Part shown: piece after piece, positions 55,528-63,924 of the stretch
Position numbering within the stretch: the stretch's first letter is position 1
How the letters are laid out: each line of letters opens with the position of its first letter
From: J095 sp964517605
Lineage (GTDB): Bacteria; Chloroflexota; Anaerolineae; 4572-78; J111
Direction: 5' to 3'
NCBI GenBank assembly: GCA_964517605.1
Contig: CAZFCE010000004.1
Coordinates: 170,965 to 234,964, forward strand
Length of the DNA: 64,000 bases
Position numbers and translations under genes: made by a program
The notes under the pieces: model-generated
Seen by the model: the letters and a program-made list of their open reading frames with translations, nothing else
The model's database searches: none
Told to the model about the DNA's origin: nothing

Positions 55528-56841
55528 ATGTCTGATAAAAAGAAGAAACAAACTCTGGTAGAAGGCGCTGCGCCCGGCGCAGATCGCCCCAAAGTAAAGA
55601 GAGTGGTGCTGGCCTATTCCGGCGGGCTGGATACCAGCGTGATTGTGCCGTGGCTCAAAAATAATTACGGCTGCGAAGTCATCTGCATGGTGGCCAATTT
55701 GGGGCAAGAAGAGGAACTGGATGGCCTGGAAGCCAAAGCCATTGCCTCCGGGGCCAGCAAATGCTACATTGAAGACCTGCGCGAAGATTTTATCACCAAC
55801 TACATTTTTCCCACCCTGCGCGCCGGCGCTATTTACGAGCGCAAATACCTGCTGGGCACCAGCTTTGCCCGGCCCATTATTGCCCGGCGGCAGGTTGAAA
55901 TTGCCGAGGTTGAAGGCGCGGATGCTTTATCGCACGGCGCTACCGGCAAAGGCAACGATCAGGTGCGTTTTGAGCTAACCTATCAGGCGCTCAACCCCAA
56001 ACTGCGCGTTATCGCTCCCTGGCGCGAGTGGGACATTCGCTCCCGCGAAGATGCGCTGGATTACGCCGCCGAATACCACGTGCCGGTGGCTGCCACCGAA
56101 AAATCCATTTACAGCCGCGACCGCAACATCTGGCACCTCAGCCACGAAGGCGGTATTTTGGAGGACCCCTGGCTGGAGCCGGAAAAAGCCATGTTCCAGC
56201 TTTCCGTTGACCCGCAGGATGCGCCCGACGAGCCGGAATACGTTGAAATTTACTTTCAGGAAGGCATCCCCAAAAAGATCAACGGCGTGGCGCGCGGCCC
56301 CATCAGCCTGATTACCGAACTGAACAAAATCGGCGGGCGGCACGGCGTAGGCCGGATTGACCTGGTTGAAAACCGGCTGGTTGGCATGAAAAGCCACGGC
56401 GTGTACGAAACCCCCGGCGGCAGTATTCTGGTCGAGGCGCACCAGGCGCTGGAACAACTCTGCCTGGATAAAGAAACCCTGCACTACAAACAGGTGGTCG
56501 CCCTGAAATACGCCGAGTTGGTGTACAACGGCCAGTGGTTTACCCCGCTGCGCGAAGCGATGGACGCCTTTGTAGAAGTAACCCAGCGCAAAGTAACCGG
56601 CGTGGCCCGCCTCAAACTGTACAGAGGCAACATTACGCTGGTGGGCCGCCGTTCGCCCTACAGCCTGTACCGCGAAGATTACGCCACCTTTGGCGAAGAA
56701 GATGTGTACAACCAGCAGGATGCCGAAGGCTTCATTAAACTGTTTGGCCTGCCGCTCAAAGTGCAAGCCATGCTGGATATTGACGGCGTTCGGCGCGGCC
56801 AGCACGAAGAGCCGGACTACAGCAAATTTAAACGGGATTAA
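55528..56841 (+). CDS. argG: Argininosuccinate synthase
   Basis: 437 residues, about 35 longer than the usual form because of an N-terminal basic tail (MSDKKKKQTLVEG) and small insertions. The PP-loop ATP site is VLAYSGGLDTSV, with YLLGTSFARPIIA, LSHGATGKGNDQVRFE and APWREW following. It joins citrulline and aspartate with ATP use. GGAGGAGAC precedes ATG 55528. argH follows 3 bases after the stop. Confidence 0.97.
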   Translation: MSDKKKKQTLVEGAAPGADRPKVKRVVLAYSGGLDTSVIVPWLKNNYGCEVICMVANLGQEEELDGLEAKAIASGASKCYIEDLREDFITNYIFPTLRAGAIYERKYLLGTSFARPIIARRQVEIAEVEGADALSHGATGKGNDQVRFELTYQALNPKLRVIAPWREWDIRSREDALDYAAEYHVPVAATEKSIYSRDRNIWHLSHEGGILEDPWLEPEKAMFQLSVDPQDAPDEPEYVEIYFQEGIPKKINGVARGPISLITELNKIGGRHGVGRIDLVENRLVGMKSHGVYETPGGSILVEAHQALEQLCLDKETLHYKQVVALKYAELVYNGQWFTPLREAMDAFVEVTQRKVTGVARLKLYRGNITLVGRRSPYSLYREDYATFGEEDVYNQQDAEGFIKLFGLPLKVQAMLDIDGVRRGQHEEPDYSKFKRD

Positions 56842-56844
56842 GCG

Positions 56845-58230
56845 ATGGCTCAACTGTGGGGTGGCCGCTTTAGCGGCGAAACCGACGCGCTGATGCGCCA
56901 ATTTCAGGACAGCATCCGCTTTGATATCCGCCTGTGGCCGGACGACATTACCGGCAGCCTGGCCTGGGCGCGGGCGCTGGCGCGGGCCGGCGTGCTTACC
57001 CAGGCCGAGGCCGGGGCTATTCAGGCCGGGCTGGAGCAGGTGCGGGCCGAGTTTGCCGCCGACCAATTCCAGGTAAAGCCCGGCGACGAGGATATTCACA
57101 GCGCGGTGGAGCGCCGGTTAAAAGAATTCATCGGTGATGTGGCCGGCAAATTGCACACCGGGCGCTCGCGCAACGACCAGGTGGCCACCGACACCCGCCT
57201 GTGGCTTAAGCGCCAAATGGCGGCGCTGCGCCATCAACTTACCGGCCTGCAAGCGGCCATTGTGGCCAAAGCCGAAGCGCACCTTAACGTGATTATGCCC
57301 GGCTACACCCACTTGCAGCAGGCTCAACCGGTGCGGTTGGCGCACTGGCTGCTCAGTTACGGCTGGCAATTTCAGCGCGACAAAAATCGGTTGGATGATT
57401 TGCTGGCGCGGGTGGATGTGCTGCCGCTGGGCAGCGCGGCTATGGCCGGCACGCCATTTGCCATTGACCGGGCGGCGCTGGCCGCGGATTTGGGCTTTGC
57501 CGCCGTTTCGGCTAACAGTATGGATGCCGTGGCCGACCGCGACTACATTCTGGAGTTTCTTGGCTGGGCGGCCATCACTCAGGTGCATCTCAGCCGCCTG
57601 GCCGAAGACCTGATTATCTACAGCAGCCGCGAATTTGGCTTTATTGAGTTGGATGATGCCTACACCACCGGCTCCAGTATTATGCCGCAAAAGAAAAACC
57701 CGGATTCGCTGGAGTTAATCCGGGGCAAAACCGGGCGGGTTATCGGCGCGATGACCGGCCTGTTTGCCACGCTCAAGGGGCAGCCATCAACTTACAACAA
57801 GGATTCGCAAGAAGATAAAGAGCCGCTGTTTGACACGGTTGACACGCTGGGGATGACGCTGCCCATTGCCGCCGGGGTTATCCGCACGTTCAAGGTGAAC
57901 GTCGCCCGCATTTACGAGGCGATGGACAGCGGCATGCTGGCCACCGAACTGGCCGATTATCTGGCCGACAAGGGCATGCCCTTTCGCGAGGCGCATCATT
58001 TGGTGGGGCAGATTGTGCAACAATCCATTGCCATTGACCAGCCGCTCAACTCGTTTCCGCTGGCGGTGTACCAGCAGTACAGCCCCCTGTTTGACCGCGA
58101 CCTGCACGAGCGGCTCACCTTTAACCGCGCCGCTGACCGGCGCGACGGGCCGGGCGGCACCGGCCCGGGCAGCGTGGCGCAGCAGATTGAACAACTGCGC
58201 CAGCAGGCCGGTCTGGATAATAACGATTAG
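56845..58230 (+). CDS. argH: Argininosuccinate lyase
   Basis: 461 residues. The superfamily signature is GSSIMPQKKNPD; the N-terminus MAQLWGGRFSGETDALMRQF, HTGRSRNDQVATD and TAYNKD-like STYNKDSQEDKEPLFD are typical. It splits argininosuccinate into arginine and fumarate, the last step of arginine synthesis. Only argG and argH of the pathway are in the window. Confidence 0.97.
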   Translation: MAQLWGGRFSGETDALMRQFQDSIRFDIRLWPDDITGSLAWARALARAGVLTQAEAGAIQAGLEQVRAEFAADQFQVKPGDEDIHSAVERRLKEFIGDVAGKLHTGRSRNDQVATDTRLWLKRQMAALRHQLTGLQAAIVAKAEAHLNVIMPGYTHLQQAQPVRLAHWLLSYGWQFQRDKNRLDDLLARVDVLPLGSAAMAGTPFAIDRAALAADLGFAAVSANSMDAVADRDYILEFLGWAAITQVHLSRLAEDLIIYSSREFGFIELDDAYTTGSSIMPQKKNPDSLELIRGKTGRVIGAMTGLFATLKGQPSTYNKDSQEDKEPLFDTVDTLGMTLPIAAGVIRTFKVNVARIYEAMDSGMLATELADYLADKGMPFREAHHLVGQIVQQSIAIDQPLNSFPLAVYQQYSPLFDRDLHERLTFNRAADRRDGPGGTGPGSVAQQIEQLRQQAGLDNND

Positions 58231-58280
58231 CTTTTTGGCTCATGTTTAGAATAAGTGCAGGGCAATGTTAACTTAACCTT

Positions 58281-58432
58281 GTTGCCCCATCCCCCCTGAC
58301 CCCCTTCCCAAAGGGAAGGGGGAGTTTTAAAGAAATGGTGTCAAATTCGAGCGCATAGCGCCCGAATTTGACACCAAAAATTTTTCCTCCCCTCCCCCGC
58401 TTGCGGGGGAGGGGTTTGGGGGAGGGGGTAAA
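58281..58432. mobile_element. MITE-like palindromic element
   Basis: The left end (58281-58327) is C-rich with CCCCCTTCCC/GGGAAGGGGG; the right end (58384-58432) is CCCCTCCCCC/GGGGGAGGGG followed by a G-rich tail, roughly the inverse of the left end. Between them is a perfect 14-bp inverted repeat (58336-58349 with 58363-58376, TGGTGTCAAATTCG) around GCGC-ATA-GCGC. No ORF inside. The 58231-58515 gap otherwise holds only the terminator. Confidence 0.5.
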
Positions 58433-58478
58433 AAACGCAAAGCACTTGTACCGTAACACAACTTTTTACCCCGGTAAT

Positions 58479-58513
58479 AAAAACGGGCTGGTCAGCGCCA
58501 GCCCGTTTTTTTT
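58479..58513. terminator. Bidirectional terminator
   Basis: AAAAACGGGCTGG, loop TCAGCG, CCAGCCCGTTTTTTTT: 13-bp perfect stem, between argH and the convergent lipoprotein gene. Confidence 0.95.
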
Positions 58514-58515
58514 GT

Positions 58516-59949
58516 TCACTTTGACCGCCCCGGTTTGTTGGGCAGCGAGGGTTTGTTGGGCAGTTCGGGCAGGCTGATGTCTGGCAGCGACCCCAGCGAC
58601 GCGCCCAACTGGTCAAGTTGAAGCTGGGCCTGGTTGCCGCGCCCCAGCGCAATCTGGCTGGTAATATCGTTAACGGTGGCCGATAGTTGTTGCAGTTGCG
58701 GCATGCCCGAAGCGTTTAAACTGGCGCTGGCATTAGCGCCCAGTTGGGCCAATTGCACCAACTGATCCGGCGTGGGCTTATCGCCGGATAAAAGACTGCG
58801 CCCGGTATTGGCAAAATTCAGCGCATTCTGGATGGCGTTGCGCGGGTCTTGCGTTACCTGATTGGCCGGCAGCGCCAGCGGCGCGGCCACGCCCAGTTGT
58901 TCCAACCCGGATTGCGCCTGCGGCATATTGCCGCCCGCCAGGTGTTCGGTTACGGATGTAACCATCCCGGCCAGATTTTGCAGTTGCGGGTTGCCGGAGG
59001 CGTTCAAACTGGCCCCGGCGTTGGCCGCCAGTTGCGCCACCTGCGTTAACTCCGCCGCCGAAAATTGATTGTCGGTAACGGCGGCCTGGCTTACCTGCAC
59101 AAATTCCAGCACGTTTTTAAGGGCCGCCTGCGGATCGCCGCCGGTTTGGGTGGCGGGCATGGCCACCGCCGTAGCTATCCGGTTGTCGCGGCTGGTTTGG
59201 TGCTCGGCTTGCCAGGTTTGGGCCTGGGCTTGCGCCGCCTGCGCCGAGGCGCTGATGCTTTGCGCCGTGGTTTGCACCTGGGTAATGGTGCCGGTGGCCA
59301 GTTCCAGCCCTTGCTCCAGCGAACTGTTGATGTCGGTCATGGTCTGGTTGAGTTCATTCACCGCCGCGACCATGCTGTTCAGGTCGTTTTCAATCCCCTG
59401 CAACTGGTCAACGGTTTCCACGGCCAACTGGCCGTAGGTGGTGTTGTAGGCGCTCAGGGCTTGTTGGGCGGCGGCAATGGCCTGGTCGGCGTTGGCAAAG
59501 TAAATTTCTACCGATTGCACATCGTCGGTGGTAAGGGTGTTATCGGCGGCGGCCTGGGTGGCGGCGGCGGAATACTGCTGCGTGGCGGCGGCGGCGGCGT
59601 TAACCGTTTGCTGCACCAGCGCGGCCAGTTCTTCTTCGGTCATGGCGGCGTAGGCCGCTAGCGGTAAAGGCGTGGCGGCAGCGGCGGTTTGGCCGGTGGT
59701 TGGGCTTATTACCAGGGTAGGAACGGGCGTAACCGGCGGAACGGTGGGCCGGGCCTGCGCCGCGGTGGTAGCGGCTACCGCCGCCGTAATGGTGGCCTGG
59801 TTGGCGGCCTGAGCCGCGCCGGTGGCGGCCACGGCGGCGTTGATGGTGGCCTGGGTATCGGGTGTGGATGTGGCTTGTTGCCCCAATTCGCACGCCACGG
59901 ATGACCCCACCAGCAAGCCCAACGCTGTTAACAGAGCTAATCTTTTCAT
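58516..59949 (-). CDS. Ala/Gln-rich lipoprotein with coiled coil and internal duplication
   Basis: 477 residues. The signal ends in GSSVACE, so lipidation at Cys20 is likely. Then come Ala-rich repeats (TQATINAAVAATGAAQAAN), a Thr/Pro stalk (PTVPPVTPVPT), a long helical/coiled-coil region (110-270) and two homologous units of about 85 residues (near 275-360 and 370-455). In both, LTQVAQLAANAGASLNASGNPQL is matched by LVQLAQLGANASASLNASGMPQL. The tail is Pro/Lys-rich. AAAGGGGTG precedes ATG 59949. No known family; a surface structural role is plausible. Confidence 0.72.
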   Translation of the reverse strand: MKRLALLTALGLLVGSSVACELGQQATSTPDTQATINAAVAATGAAQAANQATITAAVAATTAAQARPTVPPVTPVPTLVISPTTGQTAAAATPLPLAAYAAMTEEELAALVQQTVNAAAAATQQYSAAATQAAADNTLTTDDVQSVEIYFANADQAIAAAQQALSAYNTTYGQLAVETVDQLQGIENDLNSMVAAVNELNQTMTDINSSLEQGLELATGTITQVQTTAQSISASAQAAQAQAQTWQAEHQTSRDNRIATAVAMPATQTGGDPQAALKNVLEFVQVSQAAVTDNQFSAAELTQVAQLAANAGASLNASGNPQLQNLAGMVTSVTEHLAGGNMPQAQSGLEQLGVAAPLALPANQVTQDPRNAIQNALNFANTGRSLLSGDKPTPDQLVQLAQLGANASASLNASGMPQLQQLSATVNDITSQIALGRGNQAQLQLDQLGASLGSLPDISLPELPNKPSLPNKPGRSK

Positions 59950-60050
59950 AAAACACCCCTTTGGCTACAATAGTCGCAGTTTTTCTATAATATCGGCATA
60001 ATGCCAAAATTCTAAAATGACAAAAAGTACCAATCCCGCCGGATTGAATT

Positions 60051-60746
60051 ATGAACTACCGCGCCCAACAAAAATTGATAGTTGACCAGTTACGTTACAC
60101 CGCGCCGGGCCAATCAGGTAGCGTGGCCTCGATTGTGCCTATCCGGGCCGATTACGCCGCCGACCCGGCCCAGGCGCTCACCTCGGTGGTGTTTGTGCCG
60201 CCGGATTTGGCCGGGCCAATTGAGCAGGCCATCATCGCGCCGCTGCGGGCCATTGAGCCGGAACACCACTATTATCGGCCCGCCGCCATGCATTTAACCA
60301 TAAAAAATGTGCGCCGTATTAGCCACCCGCCCCGGTTTACCCCGGCCACGGTTGAGGCCGTGCATCGCCTGTACCGCCGGATTATCCCGCAGCAGCCGGC
60401 GTTTTCGTTTTCGCTGGAAGAGGTGACGCCGCTGGCTACCAGCGTGGCGCTGATTGGCTATTGTGACGAGCGGCTGCAAACGCTGGTGCAGGCGCTCGAT
60501 GCCGGGCTAACCGGCATTGGCCTGCCCGATGACAAGCAGTATGTTTCTAAGAATGTGTTTTTTGGCAATGTTACGGTTTGCCGCTACGTGCATCCGCCAT
60601 CGGCGCGGTTTTTTGACGCCGTAACCCGGCTGGCGTATGCTTTTTCCGGCCAACTGCGGGTAAAAGACATCAGCCTGATTGCCTGTAACGCCGCCTGCAT
60701 GCCAGAATCCCGCACCGTTTGGCACACTTATACCCTACGCGACTGA
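60051..60746 (+). CDS. 2H phosphoesterase-like protein with degenerate second motif
   Basis: 231 residues. The first 2H motif is intact (AMHLTIKNV); at the second the His is replaced, giving FFGNVTVCRYVHPP. The fold (FVPPDLAGPIEQAI, then FSFSLEEVTPLATSVALIGYCDERLQTLVQALDAGL) is of the LigT/2'-5' RNA ligase type. Catalysis is doubtful without the second His; RNA binding remains possible. TATAAT (59986-59991) lies in the divergent gap with a weak -35. The EamA gene follows 3 bases after the stop. Confidence 0.72.
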   Translation: MNYRAQQKLIVDQLRYTAPGQSGSVASIVPIRADYAADPAQALTSVVFVPPDLAGPIEQAIIAPLRAIEPEHHYYRPAAMHLTIKNVRRISHPPRFTPATVEAVHRLYRRIIPQQPAFSFSLEEVTPLATSVALIGYCDERLQTLVQALDAGLTGIGLPDDKQYVSKNVFFGNVTVCRYVHPPSARFFDAVTRLAYAFSGQLRVKDISLIACNAACMPESRTVWHTYTLRD

Positions 60747-60749
60747 CAA

Positions 60750-61631
60750 ATGCAAACTCAATCTCATCAATTTAAAGCCACGCTGATTGGCGCAACTGCT
60801 GTTTTAATGTGGTCTACCCTGGCGCTGTTAACCGCCCTGAGCGGTTCGGTGCCGCCGTTTCAATTGATTGCCATGTCGTTTCCGGGCGGCTTTTTGATTG
60901 GCGTGGTGATGTGGCTGCGCCGGGGCGTGGGGCTAAGGCCGCTGCTCAACCTGCCGGGCCGGGTGTGGGCGCTGGGCATTTACGGGCTGTTTGGCTACCA
61001 CTTTTTTTATTTTTTGGCCCTGAAAAACGCGCCCGCCGTTGAAGCCAATCTGATTAATTATTTGTGGCCGCTGCTGATTGTGCTGTTTTCTACCTTTTTG
61101 CCCGGCGAGCGGCTGCGCTGGTTTCACGTGGCGGGCGCGATAGCGGGCTTTTTGGGCGCGGCGCTGCTGGTAACCAAAGGCCGCTCGCTGGATTTTAACC
61201 CGGCCTACACGCTGGGCTACGTGGCGGCGGTGGTGTGCGCCCTGGTGTGGGCCTCGTATTCTGTGACCTCGCGGCTGTTCAGCCAGGTTTCCACCGATTC
61301 GGTGGGCGGGTTTTGCGGCGTTACATCGCTGCTGGCGCTGGGCTGCCACCTGCTGTTTGAGCGGTTTGTGTGGCCCACCGGCGGCGAATGGCTGGCCATT
61401 GGGTTAATGGCGCTGGCGCCGGTGGGCGCGGCCTTTTTTACCTGGGATTATGGCGTAAAACACGGCAACATCAAGGTGTTGGGGGCTTTTTCTTACGCCG
61501 CGCCGCTGCTTTCTACGTTGCTGCTAATGGCGTTTGGCCTGGCCCAGCCCGGTTGGATGGTGCTGCTGGCCTGCCTGTTTATTGTGGGCGGGGCGGCGCT
61601 GGCCGCCGGCGAGTTTTTCAATAACAAGTGA
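60750..61631 (+). CDS. EamA/DMT-family transporter
   Basis: 293 residues, about ten transmembrane helices in two EamA halves (from TAVLMWSTLALLTALSGSVPP and from YVAAVVCALVWASYSVTSRLF). MWSTLALL and the middle part are nearest to aromatic amino acid exporters of the YddG type, but the substrate is inferred. It starts 3 bases after the 2H gene and probably shares its promoter. Its stop codon TGA is the first three bases of the heptamer array. Confidence 0.88.
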   Translation: MQTQSHQFKATLIGATAVLMWSTLALLTALSGSVPPFQLIAMSFPGGFLIGVVMWLRRGVGLRPLLNLPGRVWALGIYGLFGYHFFYFLALKNAPAVEANLINYLWPLLIVLFSTFLPGERLRWFHVAGAIAGFLGAALLVTKGRSLDFNPAYTLGYVAAVVCALVWASYSVTSRLFSQVSTDSVGGFCGVTSLLALGCHLLFERFVWPTGGEWLAIGLMALAPVGAAFFTWDYGVKHGNIKVLGAFSYAAPLLSTLLLMAFGLAQPGWMVLLACLFIVGGAALAAGEFFNNK

Positions 61632-61726
61632 CGAGCGACGAGTGACGAGTTACGAGTTACGAGTGACGAATTCTCGTTCGTCATTCGTAGTTCGTCATTC
61701 GTAGTTCGTCACTCGTCATTCGTGAT
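61629..61726. repeat. Inverted array of fourteen heptamers
   Basis: Six heptamers of the TGACGAG type (61629-61670) are followed by eight of the inverse TCGTCAT/TCGTAGT type (61671-61726), with no base between units. The two halves can fold into a long hairpin. It begins at the EamA stop and ends 20 bases before the WD40 start. The same heptamer occurs at 12522-12549. Confidence 0.9.
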
Positions 61727-61745
61727 TATCAAAGGAGCTAACCCT

Positions 61746-63716
61746 ATGCGCGTAAACCACTGGCTGTTGCTGCTGCTTGGCGTTATTGCCGTAACCGCCT
61801 TTGCCGGCGGCCCCACGCCCACCGCGACCCCCGCCGCCTCGCCCACGCCGACCATTACCCCGGCCCTGCCGGTGCTGATGGGCACGCCAATGCCCCTGCC
61901 CAACGAGCCGATTACCCCCGATAACCTTGACCGGCTGCAACAACTGGCCATGTGGGGCCGGGGAGCCGCCAAACACGCCGCCTTCAGCCCCGACGGCCAA
62001 ACCCTGGCCATCGGCACCACCGCCGGGGTGTGGCTGCACGACGCCAAAACCTGGGCCTTGCGCCGCTTTATGCTGACCGATGCAGAGATAAATGCGCTGG
62101 CCTTTCTGGCGGACGGCCAACTGATGGCCCAGGTGGGGGGCAAAACCATCAACCGTTGGGATGTGACCACCGGCGCGCTGGTGGGCAGTTGGTCGCTGGA
62201 TACCGAGAGAAATTCCATTGACCGAACCGCCTTTGCCCCCGATGGAACCAGGGTAGCCGCCAGCCTGGAACCGGGTACGGGGCAAGTTGGCCTCTGGGGA
62301 GTGCCGGGCGGGCGACTGCTTTCTGTGTTGGATAACCGGCCCGGTTCCGAGCGCGTGTTAAGCTCTCTGGCTTTTTCCCCCGATGGCTCACGGCTGGCGT
62401 GCGCCATGGAGTTCACCAGCAAGACGCCGAACAACGCCGTTGATATATGGGATGTCAAAACCGGGGCACTCATACGCACGTTGCTCTTGCCTGAGCAGAG
62501 CGAACTATCGAATATCATCTTTTCCGCCGATGGCAAACTGCTGGCCGTGGCCAACAACAAGGATATTTTCGTCTGGCGGGTGGAGACAGGCGAACTTTTG
62601 CAGACCCTCACGGGACACACCGGCTCTATGCTGAGTTTGGCCTTTTCGCCGGATGGCGCGCAACTGGCTTCGGCATCGTTTGACAAGACGGTTCGCCTGT
62701 GGAGCGTGGCGGAAGGGAGATTGCTGCATACATTGCCGGAACCTACGACGCACCAACTGGTTTTCTCCGCCGATGGAACTGTTTTGGTCTCTGCCCCCTT
62801 GTTTGCCAATGACCCGGTAAATCTGTGGGACACCGCCACCGGCGCGCTCCTGGGAGAAGTTGAGGGCTACACCAACGGTATTTCCGGCCTGGCCGTTGCC
62901 GCCGACGGGACGGTGTACACCACGCAGCCCCGCAACCTGGGCCTCCGCCGTTGGGATATTTCAACCGGGCAAATCACCCGCCACTATCCCGAGCAGTACG
63001 TGGGCGGTCTCGCTGTCTCGGCCAACGGGCAAATCCTGGCCGCCGGCCATTTCGACCCTTACGACCATTACCCCTCACCCTCAGTCCTGGTCTGGAATGC
63101 CGCTACCGGTCAACTGCTGCAAACTTTGAAAGATTACTGGCAATCGGTTGATAGCCTGGCCCTGTCACCGGAGGGTGACTTGCTGGCCTCTTCAGAGAAC
63201 GGGGCCATCGATATCGACAATACCCAAACCGGGGAGCAAGTGCATCTTCTTTGGGCAGGGGAGGGCCGGGGGCCAAGCACATCGCTGGCTTTTTCACCCG
63301 ATGGCCTGAAATTAGCCGCAAACAGATACAAGGTTTATATGTTTGAGGTTCAAACCGGCAAGCTTTTGTTTACCCTGGATGAAGACGTGTCTTCTACCTT
63401 TTCCCCCGATGGAACGATGATAGCCACCAGGGATGGGAAAGGCCAGATCAATTTACGGAAGGCTGATACGGGGGAAATAGTGCGCCCGCTGGGCAAAGGG
63501 TACAGCCCGACTTTCTCGCCGGACGGACGGATGGTGCTGGCCTCGGTGGTCGGCGGAGTTCAGTTGTGGGAGGTAGCCACGGGCCGGTTACTGCGGGCGG
63601 TTACCGGGATACCTGGCATTGGAAAGGTTAGGTTTCTGCCCGATGGCAAAATGTTGCTCTCCCGCTCATCATACGATGGTGGCATTGCCCGGTTTTGGGG
63701 CATTCCCCCGCAATAA
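61746..63716 (+). CDS. Secreted WD40-type beta-propeller protein
   Basis: 656 residues. A signal peptide (HWLLLLLGVIAVTAFAGG) and a short Pro-rich stalk are followed by repeated propeller blades. FSPDG or a variant recurs at least eight times (AAFSPDGQTLAIG, LAFSPDGSRLAC, LAFSPDGAQLASASFDKTVRLW, SLAFSPDGLKLA). The number of blades suggests two propellers. ATG 61746 follows AAAGGAGC. It probably binds a ligand outside the cell; the partner is unknown. Confidence 0.85.
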   Translation: MRVNHWLLLLLGVIAVTAFAGGPTPTATPAASPTPTITPALPVLMGTPMPLPNEPITPDNLDRLQQLAMWGRGAAKHAAFSPDGQTLAIGTTAGVWLHDAKTWALRRFMLTDAEINALAFLADGQLMAQVGGKTINRWDVTTGALVGSWSLDTERNSIDRTAFAPDGTRVAASLEPGTGQVGLWGVPGGRLLSVLDNRPGSERVLSSLAFSPDGSRLACAMEFTSKTPNNAVDIWDVKTGALIRTLLLPEQSELSNIIFSADGKLLAVANNKDIFVWRVETGELLQTLTGHTGSMLSLAFSPDGAQLASASFDKTVRLWSVAEGRLLHTLPEPTTHQLVFSADGTVLVSAPLFANDPVNLWDTATGALLGEVEGYTNGISGLAVAADGTVYTTQPRNLGLRRWDISTGQITRHYPEQYVGGLAVSANGQILAAGHFDPYDHYPSPSVLVWNAATGQLLQTLKDYWQSVDSLALSPEGDLLASSENGAIDIDNTQTGEQVHLLWAGEGRGPSTSLAFSPDGLKLAANRYKVYMFEVQTGKLLFTLDEDVSSTFSPDGTMIATRDGKGQINLRKADTGEIVRPLGKGYSPTFSPDGRMVLASVVGGVQLWEVATGRLLRAVTGIPGIGKVRFLPDGKMLLSRSSYDGGIARFWGIPPQ

Positions 63717-63790
63717 CCTGCCGGGGGCAAAACCTCAATAATCCCTGTCAAAAATTCGTTCCATTCGTGAAATTCGCGTTGGGTTTTTGT

Positions 63791-63924
63791 GTAGGTCACG
63801 TTTAAAACGTGACCTACGTTTGAAACGCGACCATTCCGCGTGGAGTCGTCACCGTTTAACGTGGAGTCGTGGCCGTTTAACGTGGAGTCGTGACCGTTTA
63901 ACGTGGAGTCGTGACCGTTTAACG
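63791..63924. repeat. Array C: odd-length palindromes, four at exact 21-bp spacing
   Basis: CGTT-T-AACG starts at 63853, 63874, 63895 and 63916, with spacer GTGGAGTCGTGAC. Upstream are CGTTT-A-AAACG (63799) and CGTTT-G-AAACG (63817), the first inside a 27-bp palindrome (63791-63817) with arms GTAGGTCACGTTT. It is of the same design as arrays A and B. The stretch 63717-63790 and the tail after 63925 hold no gene; the tail has imperfect GCGAAT/CGAATT repeats. Confidence 0.85.

Noticed and set aside
55975..57099. Long minus-strand frame of 374 codons
   Set aside because: It is antisense to argG and argH, which are certain; high GC makes long antisense frames.
61629..61726. CRISPR array
   Set aside because: Units are 7 bp with no spacers, and halves are inverted; no cas gene is near.
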